Shown: one piece after another, positions 55,583-64,000 of the stretch
Layout of the letters: every line of letters starts with the position of its first letter
How positions within the stretch are numbered: position 1 is the stretch's first letter
Program-made: the position numbers and the translations under genes
Assembly: GCA_030248195.1 (NCBI GenBank)
Contig: JASAND010007760.1
Coordinates: 35,990 to 99,989, forward strand
DNA: 64,000 nucleotides
DNA from: Trissonchulus latispiculum
Lineage: Eukaryota; Nematoda; Enoplea; Enoplida; Ironidae
Direction of reading: 5' to 3'
Notes under the pieces: generated by a model
The model's input: only the letters and a program-made list of their open reading frames with translations
What the model was told of the DNA's origin: nothing
Databases searched by the model: none

Positions 55583-56212
55583 TTCTGGTGCCCAGTTAAA
55601 GCATAAAGGACAATGTTGTACCGTTCGGCGATAGCAGCCTGAAGCATACCGTTGCCTCACAGCTCGATCGAGAAATGGAAGAAATATTGAGGAGCAATCA
55701 CAACGACTACACTAAACTGAAAATGTATAATGCAGTGCTTCGCAAGATTTTAAACCTGAAATCGTCAATGGATACTAACGACAATTTAGAGCGGCTGGAC
55801 ACTCAAGACCAAAACTTCGTTTCCTTCTGCCAGCCAGCTGAAAATGTCGACACTTATGAACCTGATCAGCTCAGCTAAGGTTCCTATTGATTGGGATGAA
55901 GATGGCAATGTGCTTTTATCCGGAAGGCCTATCAGTGGTTCGAAAATTGGCGACTTGGCCTACCATTTTGTTCAATCTTCAGCAGTACGCAAGGTACCTA
56001 TTGGCTTTACTGAATTTCTTTCCGTCCTTGTCCATTCCCCGATCCCAGCTGCCTTAGCTGGAACAGCAAAAGTTAGAGAGGCCTTGGAAGATATTAGAAT
56101 TCAATTGGATGCTGCCGCCTCAACGCCCACCACTTCTCTGTGCAGGCAGATAGGTTCTGGTAAAGCCAACAAAACAAGGAAGAAATTGAAAAAAAGAAGA
56201 TTAGGCCTATGA
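55579..56212 (+). pseudogene. last conserved Polinton protein, nonsense and frameshift (unit R)
   Basis: The likely ATG at 55579 overlaps the previous stop (ATGA). A TAA follows at 55597, and an 11-base deletion near 55815 (relative to unit L) shifts the frame between NLERLDTQDQN and MSTLMNLISS. The conserved core VPIDWDEDGNVLLSGRPISG is in frame from 55844, and the Lys-rich end GKANKTRKKLKKRR closes it. Function unknown; a protein of this type ends many Polinton late clusters. Confidence 0.72.
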
Positions 56213-56230
56213 CAGCTATGTTTTGGTACA

Positions 56231-56262
56231 GTTATAATTAAATTATAACAGTAGATAATAAA
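56231..56262 (+). terminator. perfect palindrome and AATAAA poly(A) signal (unit R)
   Basis: GTTATAATT-A-AATTATAAC (56231-56249) is a perfect 9-base stem, followed by AATAAA at 56257-56262, 19 bases past the last Polinton stop. Confidence 0.65.
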
Positions 56263-56296
56263 GATAATTCTGGCAAGGTTTTTTGTTTGGGGGCAA

Positions 56297-57467
56297 ATGC
56301 AGATCCTAGCAGATAATCTTGAAGCCAGACGGTTCCAGGAAGAAAAGATTTGTATGTATAAGAAATGGTATTGCATGTTAAAACAGCATGGAATGCCACT
56401 CCAGGCCAAGTTTTTGGCCACTTGTCCCAGTTTTCGCAGTGCCCCTATCAATATAGAGCAGTATTCTCTAACACAAATTGGAAACCGTCTGCTTCCTGAT
56501 TGAATTTTGTCTTCAAATGATTTCTATTTTTCTGTGATGATCTTCTGCTCCAACACCCACAGTCTCCATTTTATGAGAAGATGCAGGAAGCTGAACAGGT
56601 GCTCAAAGGTATGACTGAAAGTGGCGATTTTCAATTCTTGGTACCTTCAGTCAGAAAACAGGTTTGGTCCACTGGCGTGCGATTGGATTCCCTGGCTGGT
56701 GAGTGATGTGCTCTCCTCTCCGGGTTTTAACATGTATGGCGTCCTTGTTCTTGGTGGTGTTTTTTTTTTTTTGGGGGGGGGGGCGGTGGCAGGGGGCGGT
56801 AATGGGGTGTTGTGTGGGGTGTCTCTTCTTCAATCCACACAAAACCAGCGCGCGGCGATTCCAAAACCCTCTGCCGGTGTTTTGAGACCGTGCCAAGTTA
56901 AATCAGTACTTGGTGGAACCGTCGTTCTAATATCTGGAGCCAAGTATCACAATTTGGCTAAGGTTATCAAACGCCGTAATCTTGATCTTCAAGATTACAA
57001 ATACGTCGTGATCAATTGTAGTGTTAACAAAGCCAAGAAGCCCTATGATCAATGGTATCAATCTTGGCGCCCTCTAAGGAAGATTTTGGAGTCCGTCCCT
57101 AAACGAACTTCCACCACCATCATTCTAAGCTCATGAGCCTACCCCAATTGTGAATCGTGTAAGCAGTCACGAATCCTGGATTCAATCCCGATGCCGAAAC
57201 TTGGTTTCGCGCTCCAATTTCCATTTGGTCTGTTGGTCCACTGATCCATCCAATGTCTTTGCTACCCAAGGGAGTATCCACCCTGAGTATTTTGCCAAGG
57301 ACAGGCTTCACGTTAACGATAAGGGTTTTCGTGTTCTTTGGAACAAGTGCTGCTCCATATGCCCCGAGCTGAAACTTCTTCCATATTCCCTCAGTGACAA
57401 AATTTATCCCACTGCAAACTCTGGACCATCGCCCACGAAACGATATAGACTTCAGCGGGGACATTAA
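56297..57467 (+). pseudogene. SGNH-hydrolase-like gene, broken (unit R)
   Basis: Same gene as 24596-25710. The N-terminal part (MQILADNLEARRFQEEK) is open from 56297. The centre is replaced at about 56697-56890 by anomalous G/T-rich sequence, so the block I serine segment (LLLLSDSQ) is lost. After it, KYVVINCSVNKAKKPYDQW and, in the +1 frame after TCA-TGA (57131-57136), DRLHVNDKGFRVLW remain. Confidence 0.6.
56697..56890. other. anomalous G/T-rich patch
   Basis: Between two segments that match units L and the inverted copy, this patch has 13 T then 11 G in a row, many GGGG runs and only patchy identity (CATGTATGG, CAAAACC). The pattern looks like a low-quality consensus more than a biological insertion. 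Confidence 0.6.
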
Positions 57468-58222
57468 TGTTTTCTGGGAGTGTTGCGCGTAGCGCAAGTT
57501 TAAGACAATGACTTATAAAGAAAATGTATTATGTAAGATTGAATCCTAGACTATGAAATCTAGCCAAGTGAGAACTGGATATAACCAGTTAACACAATTG
57601 ATTATTAGAACAATTTTGTTTTGACATTGAGTGTGAGCTTGGGTTTTGTTGTAAGTAGCTGGCTTAATTGTTGTTGTCTGATTACATTATGTATACGACT
57701 GCCTACGACTAGAATAGGTTAGGTTAAGAAATCAACATTTGTTATTGTCACTGGTTAACGGGGAATTAGATTTGATTTTTGTCAACCTTACCACCCTGCA
57801 CCCGCTCACGCACCCACTGTAGGAAAAGCCAGTATTCTTCCGTATTTGATTAATAGATCTATGCCACTCAAAACATTAAAAATGACATAGTAATATTTAA
57901 GAATTTAAGACTTTACGAGTGGCGCACATAAATCTATTTTGCTGAATTCCTTCATATTTGGCAAATGTTGGAGACCTAGGGAGTTTTTGTTTTTCTAAAC
58001 TTTTGGGTCAAAATTGATAGTCTCAGATTTTGCTGAATTTCGAGCACTATTCAGGTACACAAATGTTCTCAAAAACAAGACAAAATATTAGTATTCGAAA
58101 TTGATCATAAATCACTTTCAGTTTAGTGAGGAGTAGCCCACGAAACGCTTAAAAACATTCGAAGATTACATCCTCCGCTGTGATAAGTCCACACGATCAC
58201 ATGTTATTTGTAGTTGACAGGT
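57468..58222. other. non-coding right flank of the Polinton (unit R)
   Basis: Matches 25711-26469 and, inverted, 61437-62178. No gene seen. Left arm of the large inverted repeat. Confidence 0.55.
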
Positions 58223-58454
58223 ATGGCGAACAAACATGTGCGACCCGAATTTATACGACTCCCTTTCTTGTCAAAATCATTGAGGTACTGGTACGTGAAA
58301 ACAGGAAGAAAAGATCATAATCGAATCGATTTCGACGACATTAACGATGAAAACCAAGACTCTCTCATTGTTCTGCGCAAGCTGTTGGAATCCGCGCATC
58401 CGAGCGTACACAATAGTGTTTCTACATTTAAAAATTCTGAACCAGTTACGCTCG
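58223..58454 (+). CDS. first exon of an unknown gene (unit R)
   Basis: ATG in a good Kozak context (AGGTATGG), 77 codons (MANKHVRPEFIRLPFLSKSL, FDDINDENQDSLIVL), and a donor CTCG then GTATGT. It leaves one base, which the exon at 28981 of unit L completes in phase. It is truncated in unit L and frameshifted in the inverted copy (61220-61427). No family recognised. Confidence 0.45.
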
Positions 58455-59492
58455 GTATGTGAAATACTGAATTATATTTCCACAAACGTTCTAAGAGTTT
58501 AAAGGTAACTGTTTGCAATTTTCACGATTAAATCATGCAATTGGGCCAGTAGCCAGCAATCTGTGTTTGTGTGAGTTACCCGACAGGATAAGGCCATAAT
58601 ATTAGCGCACTAAGCACAAGCACAACGCATAATTGAATTCATTTCAACGACTTTCACAAGCACAACGCCAGCAGTAAATCAATATTGATCTACACTGTGA
58701 ACAGAACAAGCGGTGGTTTGACAAGATTGGTCAGTGTATGGCTGGGCCTGCCAGTTTTACTATAAAAGCGATAAGAGTGATTTAGATGGTGGCTCACCAT
58801 GAAAAAATTTTTAGTAAGGGATCTCGCTCTTTTATAGACAAGGTAGCCATGAATGTTGCACATATCAAGTTGAAATATTGAGTTGTCCACTTCTCCGAGT
58901 TACGAGCTATTAACTGCTTGCAACTTTCAGTCAAATAACTCGTTAACCATAAGAGATTCTACTTTAATTTCAAAAAGGCGTTAAGGTACAACTTTGCAAC
59001 TTTCAGTCATATAACTCGTTAACCATAAGAGATTCTACTTTAATTTCAAAAAGGCGTTAAGGTTTATCTATCGGACAGCAAAATAGTAAATAAGGAAATA
59101 ATCTGTAGTGGTCAAAAAATCGGGCAAAAATGTACCCGCTTAAGTGATAAAAACTTGCGTTCGAAGATTTCCATTATGTAAACAGTTTCTATTTGTTTCA
59201 GAGATTGTTTTCCACGAAGCCTAATGCTGAGACAGGACTGATCTGAACTCAATATCAAACTTAGGTATTATATAAAGCAAGACTATGCAAACAGATCATA
59301 TTATGGAGGGCATCTAACTTAAATATTATGGAGGGCATCTAACTGAGTTCTGTTCAGTTCAAGATGCCCATCTAGAGTACTTACCATCCGGGACCCCATT
59401 GTGGGAGGAAAGATCATTTTTGAACACCCACATATACAACCATAGCTTCGTTGTCCTGACTCCATTGACTAACCAAATTAATGATATAATAA
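58455..59492. other. non-coding part of unit R
   Basis: Contains tandem copies of the TTGCAACTTTCAGTCA(A/T)ATAACTCGTTAACC unit (58918-59060) and the 25-base tandem pair near 59300-59345. Relative to unit L, a deletion joins 59493 directly to the last exon of the unknown gene. Confidence 0.55.
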
Positions 59493-59635
59493 TGAACCAC
59501 ATCAATGGTTACGTCAATCTCTATGAAAGAGGTTTGCCGAATATCCCCAGGAGAGCGACAGCTGGGACAGCAGCGCAACCGTTTTCGGCTATTTTAGCTT
59601 TTCATTCCCTTGAAATTAGAGAGTTGCGAATATGA
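59493..59635 (+). pseudogene. terminal exon remnant of the unknown gene (unit R)
   Basis: Matches 29295-29437 (NHINGYVNLYERGLPNIPRR) up to the stop, with AATAAA some 20 bases later, but the preceding exon sequence (28981-29290) is deleted. Confidence 0.5.
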
Positions 59636-60970
59636 ACGAAAAAGCTTTTGAAAAATAAAATGTACTCGGTTTACTTATTTACTTGTTTACTCGGTTTGCT
59701 TAGCCTTTAGTGGCTGCACAAGTTATATCACAAAATGTAATCTATGAACTTTAGGGACCGCTGGGTAGGGACGGAGCGAGCCCCAGTCTACGTTGGACGT
59801 GGCGTCCCCCCGACCCCCGCACTGGTACTAGGTGGAGGGCAAGCCCCCCGCCCCCAAGGCAAGCGTGGTAGGCTGAGACATCGAAAAATTTTCGCCAACT
59901 TCTGGGGCCTGAGCAGCAGGCAAGTTTGCAAAAAGAAAGACTTTTTCTTTCAACTGTTTTGATCTGGCACGAGTATTAGGAGGAAAATAGCTAGGCATTT
60001 ACCGCATGAAACGGTCGCCAGTTTGTAAAAATGGTTCGCCAATATGACTTTGTATACTATTAAAGAAACGAGAGTCAACTTTACTGCAGATTAGCTGATA
60101 GGGAGTGTATGTCTAACAAGTCTCCTTTCGTGCATATCTGGTAAAAGATATTAAAATAAAACTAAAGAAGACGATGACTTTACGCTCACAAAATCAGAAT
60201 ATACATTTTCACAAAAATTGGCAAAGAACTAACAAAAATATTTCGACTTCGAACCAGAAATCCAATACAAAACAGAAAATTGAGAGTTCACAGCTGCCAA
60301 CCTAATGAAGGATAGCACCGACCCACAACTTACTCTCAGATTGACAATACCAGCACTAATACCCGTTTTTCGAACTAACCGACTCCATCAAACCAGTTGA
60401 TTAGCTAAGTTAAAATTTACCTTATCGTTTGCTCTGAACTTTCACGAAACTATGTGAAACTCGAGGAATATTTCACACTACCTTGATCCATAGCAGCAAT
60501 ATTTGGCAAAACGCACTTATCCTGTTTCTCGGATTCTAGGGGACAGTAAAATATGTAAATTTTGCGATATCGGAGATCGTCGAACATAGGTCAGACTGCT
60601 AGTACCCTGTTAGAGGTCTACTAAGCTGTTGCCGCGGCTTTGCCCAAACACTAAGGTTAATATTCAAAGTTGCCAGATCTGTTGTAGCTTAAAGAGAACT
60701 GACAAAAGAGAAAGTTAGTGTACGATAGTGTAGGAAGTTTAAGTGTAAAAAGTTAGTGTGCGATACTGTAAAAAAATTTCATTTATCCGAAATATAAAGA
60801 TAGACCTTTTGAAGTTGCATCCAATTCAGAAGCGAGGGTGAACAGCTTTACAGAACACTTATTTTACTTAACTTTACAGAATACATGTCTGTTAAATATG
60901 AATTTGTTCCATACGTATGCAAGTGTTCAGCTGTGTTTTTGTGCTTAAGAAAAATTGTATCATATCGTTT
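59636..60970. other. spacer between inverted-repeat arms
   Basis: Matches 29438-30762 of unit L. No gene. Contains the GC-rich patch with GGGCAAGCCCCCCGCCCCC (about 59838-59858). Confidence 0.55.
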
Positions 60971-61222
60971 GTGAAAGTCGTTGAAATGAATTCAATTATG
61001 CGTTGTGCTTGTGCTTAGTGCGCTAATATTATGGCCTTATCCTGTCGGGTAACTCACACAAACACAGATTGCTGGCTACCTGGCCCAATTGCATGATTTA
61101 ATCGTAGAAAAATTGCAAACAGTTACCTTTAAACTCTTAGAACGTTTGTGGAAATATAATTCAGTATTTCACATGCACAAGAGCGTAACTGGTTCGAAAT
61201 TTTTAAATGTAGAAACACTATT

Positions 61223-61421
61223 GTGTACGCTCGGATGCGCGGATTCCAACAGCTTGCGCAGAACAAATGAGAGAGTCTTGGTTTTCATCGTTAATGTCGT
61301 CGAAATCGATTCGATTATGATCTTTTCTTCCTGTTTTCAAGTACCAGTACCTCAATGATTTTGACACAAGAAAGGGAGTCGTATAAATTCGGGTCGCACA
61401 TGTTTGTTCGCCATACCTGTC
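61223..61421 (-). pseudogene. first exon of the unknown gene, inverted copy
   Basis: Counterpart of 58223-58454, starting from ATG near 61421. A two-base insertion in the TTCTTGTGTC stretch (61363-61372) and another change near 61268 shift the frame. Confidence 0.45.
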
Positions 61422-61436
61422 AACTACAAATAACAT

Positions 61437-62178
61437 GTGATCGTGTGGACTTTATCCACAGTTCGGAGGATGTAATCTTCGAATGTTTTTAAGCGTTTCG
61501 TGGGCTACTCCTCACTAAACTGAAAGTGATTTATGATCAATTTCGAATACTAATATTTTGTCTTGTTTTTGAGAACATTTGTGTACCTGAATAGTGCTCG
61601 AAATTCAGCAAAATCTGAGATTATCAATTTTGACCCAAAAGTTTAGAAAAACAAAAAAACTCCCTAGGTCTCCAACATTTGCCAAATATGAAGGAATTCA
61701 GCAAAATAGATTTATGTGCGCCACTCGTAAAGTCTTAAATTCTTAAATATTACTATGTCATTTTTAATGTTTTGAGTAGCATAGATCTATTAATCAAATA
61801 CGGAAGAATACTGGCTTTTCCTACAGTGGGTGCGTGAGCGTGTGCAGGGTGGTAAGGTTGACAAAAATCAAATCTAATTCCCCCGTTAACCAGTGACAAT
61901 AACAAATGTTGATTTCTTAACCTAACCTATTCTAGTCGTAGGCAGTCGATATACATAATGTAATCAGACAACAACAATTAAGCCAGCTACTTACAACAAA
62001 ACCCAAGCTCACACTCAATGTCAAAACAAAATTGTTCTAATAATCAATTGTGTTAACTGGTTATATCCAGTTCTCACTTAGCTAGATTTCATAGTCTAGG
62101 ATTCAAATCTTACATAATACATTTTCTTTATAAGTCATTGTCTTAAACTTGCGCTACACGCAACACTCCAAGAAAACA
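61437..62178. other. non-coding, inverted copy
   Basis: Reverse complement of 57468-58222; nothing new is seen. Confidence 0.55.
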
Positions 62179-63392
62179 TTAATGTCCCCGCTGAAGTCTA
62201 TATCGTTTCGTGGGCGATGGTCCAGAGTTTGCAGTGGGATAAATTTTGTCACTGAGGGAATATGGGTGAAGTTTCAGCTCGGGGCATATGGAGCAGCACT
62301 TGTTCCAAAGAACACGAAAACCCTTATCGTTAACGTGAAGCCTGTCCTTGGCAAAATACTCAGGGTGGATACTCCCTTGGGTAGCAAAGACATTGGATGG
62401 ATCAGTGGACCAACAGACCAAATGGAAATTGGAGCGCGAAACCAAGTTTCGGCATCGGGATTGAATCCAGGATTCGTGACTGCTTACACGATTCACAATT
62501 GGGGTAGGCTCATGAGCTTAGAATGATGGTGGTGGAAGTTCGTTTAGGGACGGACTCCAAAATCTTCCTTAGAGGGCGCCAAGATTGATACCATTGATCA
62601 TAGGGCTTCTTGGCTTTGTTAACACTACAATTGATCACGACGTATTTGTAATCTTGAAGATCAAGATTACGGCGTTTGATAACCTTAGCCAAATTGTGAT
62701 ACTTGGCTCCAGATATTAGAACGACGGTTCCACCAAGTACTGATTTAACTTGGCGGCATTGACTGTCAGATAGCAGCAGCAGGGTTTTGGAATATCGCTG
62801 CGTGGGTATCCGTTGAGTTTGGGATAGAAGATCCTCCATAGGAAACCTGATTGCAGCTCCTGATTGCAGCTTCCCCCTGGACAAATTCAAAAAGGGCACG
62901 AGCAAGAACTAGGCCATACATGTTGAAACCTGGATAGGAGGACACTTCATCATTGACCAGGGAATCCAATCGCACGCCAGTGGACCAAACCTGTTTTCTG
63001 ACTGAAGGTACCAAGAATTGAAAATCGCCACTTTCAGTCATACCTTTGAGCACCTGTTCAGCTTCCTGCATCTTCTCATAAAATGGAGACTGTGGGTGTT
63101 GGAGCAGAAGATCATCACAGAAAAATAGAAATCATTTGAAGACAAAATTCAATCAGGAAGCAGACGGTTTCCAATTTGTGTTAGAGAATACTGCTCTATA
63201 TTGATAGGGGCACTGCGAAAACTGGGACAAGTGGCCAAAAACTTGGCCTGGAGTGGCATTCCATGCTGTTTTAACATGCAATACCATTTCTTATACATAC
63301 AAATCTTTTCTTCCTGGAACCGTCTGGCTTCAAGATTATCTGCTAGGATCTGTTTGCCTGCTGAGCAACAGCTCCAACAATATCATAACTGA
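62179..63392 (-). pseudogene. SGNH-hydrolase-like gene, inverted copy
   Basis: The least damaged of three. Minus-strand frames are 63071-62766 (FLVPSV, LARALFEFVQGE), 62905-62510 (LLLLSDSQ through IILSS) and 62496-62179 (DRLHVNDKGFRVLW). It shares with unit L the 13-base tandem duplication (about 62846-62871) and with both other copies the TCA-TGA followed by a +1 frame. The N-terminal part lies at about 63180-63370. Confidence 0.6.
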
Positions 63393-63506
63393 AACTGAAA
63401 AAACTACTGCATTTGCAAACCTTTATCTTTATTATCTACTATTATAATTTAATTATAACTGTGCCAAAACATTTTTTAGCAGTTATAGGCCCAATCTTCT
63501 TTCTTT

Positions 63507-63983
63507 TCAATTTCTTCCTTGTTTTGTTGGCTTTACCAGAACCTGTCTGCCTGCACAGAGAAGTGGTGGGCGTTGAGGCGGCAGCATCCAATTGAATTCT
63601 AATTTCTCCAAAGCTTTTCTAACTTTTGCTGTTCCAGCTAGGGCAGCTGGGATCGGGGAATGGGCAAGGGCGGAAAGAAATTTAGTAAAGTCAATAGGTA
63701 CTTTGCGTACTGCTGAAGATTGAACAAAATGATAGGCCAAGTCGCCAATTTTCGAACCACTAATTGGCCTTCCGGATAAAAGCACATTGCCCTCTTCATC
63801 CCAATCAATAGGAACCTTAGCTGAGCTGATCAGGTTCATAAGTGTCGACATTTTCAGCTGCCTGGCAGGAGGAAATGAAGCCATCCATCTGTTTTGGCCT
63901 TGAGTGTCCAACCGCTCTAAATTGTCGTTAGTATCCGTTGACGATTTCAGGTTTAAAAACTTGCGAAACACTGCATTATACAT
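63507..63983 (-). pseudogene. last conserved Polinton protein, inverted copy
   Basis: Open from the window end (MYNAVFRKFLNLKSSTDTND) through VPIDWDEEGNVLLSG to RKALE, where a small deletion near 63605 shifts the frame and replaces the Lys-rich C-terminus. The gene's beginning is beyond the window. Confidence 0.72.
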
Positions 63984-64000
63984 TTTCAGTTTAGTGTAGT

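Larger units (their letters stand above)
55706..58657 (+). repeat. large inverted repeat, left arm
   Basis: Reverse-complement partner of 60971-64000, apart from the anomalous patch at 56697-56890. The arms are separated by 2.3 kb (58658-60970). Two bases (GT) are shared at the inner right junction. Confidence 0.92.
38496..60972. repeat. large direct duplication, unit R
   Basis: Second copy of 6856-30762. Its right edge is cut at CATATCGTTTGT by the start of an inverted copy of 55706-58657. It holds the better-preserved Polinton. Confidence 0.9.
60971..64000 (-). repeat. large inverted repeat, right arm (third copy)
   Basis: Reverse complement of 55706-58657, continuing to the window end. 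It carries, in reverse, the first exon of the unknown gene, the SGNH-like gene and the last Polinton gene, so another Polinton copy probably continues beyond 64000. Confidence 0.92.

Noticed and set aside
57120..57497. 125-codon minus-strand frame, also in the two other copies
   Set aside because: It is antisense to the SGNH block V region, whose DRLHVNDKG motif makes the plus strand the credible one.

Overview
The window looks like repeat-rich, non-coding nuclear DNA of an invertebrate animal. The evidence is spliced GT-AG genes (one with a C-type lectin domain), tRNA-derived SINE sequence, an APE-type LINE, hAT-like and TTAA-site DNA elements, long AT-rich intergenic stretches, and above all three copies of a Maverick/Polinton, a virus-like giant transposon of eukaryotes. 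The species cannot be named from the sequence alone.

Layout. 1-6855: flank with a four-exon minus-strand lectin-domain gene (985-3760), a CTGAAA minisatellite, and a 1.5 kb foldback element. 6856-30762 (unit L) and 38496-60972 (unit R) are two direct copies of one 22-24 kb segment. Each holds a small two-exon membrane-protein gene, a Polinton, a broken SGNH-hydrolase-like gene and exons of an unknown gene. 30763-38495 separates them and holds a hAT-type non-autonomous element and a cysteine-rich open frame. From 60971 the sequence turns back as an inverted copy of 55706-58657, so a third, minus-strand Polinton copy runs out of the window at 64000.

The best Polinton is in unit R (about 44460-56215). 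A broken protein-primed DNA polymerase B gene faces left. Thirty bases away, head to head, a rightward cluster begins: a predicted pseudokinase, a NADAR-domain gene with a clean 106-base intron and one nonsense codon, the retroviral-type integrase, a small Cys-containing protein, a minor capsid (penton-like) protein, a basic core-like protein, the major capsid protein, an adenain-type protease, an FtsK/HerA packaging ATPase, a small protein with a hydrophobic tail, and a final conserved protein that is broken in all three copies. Integrase, capsid, protease and ATPase frames are intact here, while the polymerase has several frameshifts. The unit L Polinton is heavily decayed: a 4.2 kb deletion removed the polymerase N-terminus, pseudokinase, NADAR gene and integrase, and a 3.1 kb LINE sits inside its ATPase gene.

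The most unusual content is the pair of accessory genes (pseudokinase plus NADAR) between polymerase and integrase. I do not know this pair as Polinton cargo. A pseudokinase with an N-myristoylation-like start and an ADP-ribose/nucleotide-handling domain would fit an interaction with host signalling or defence, but that role is inference. Comparing units L and R also gives natural empty sites that define two DNA-transposon insertions to the base.
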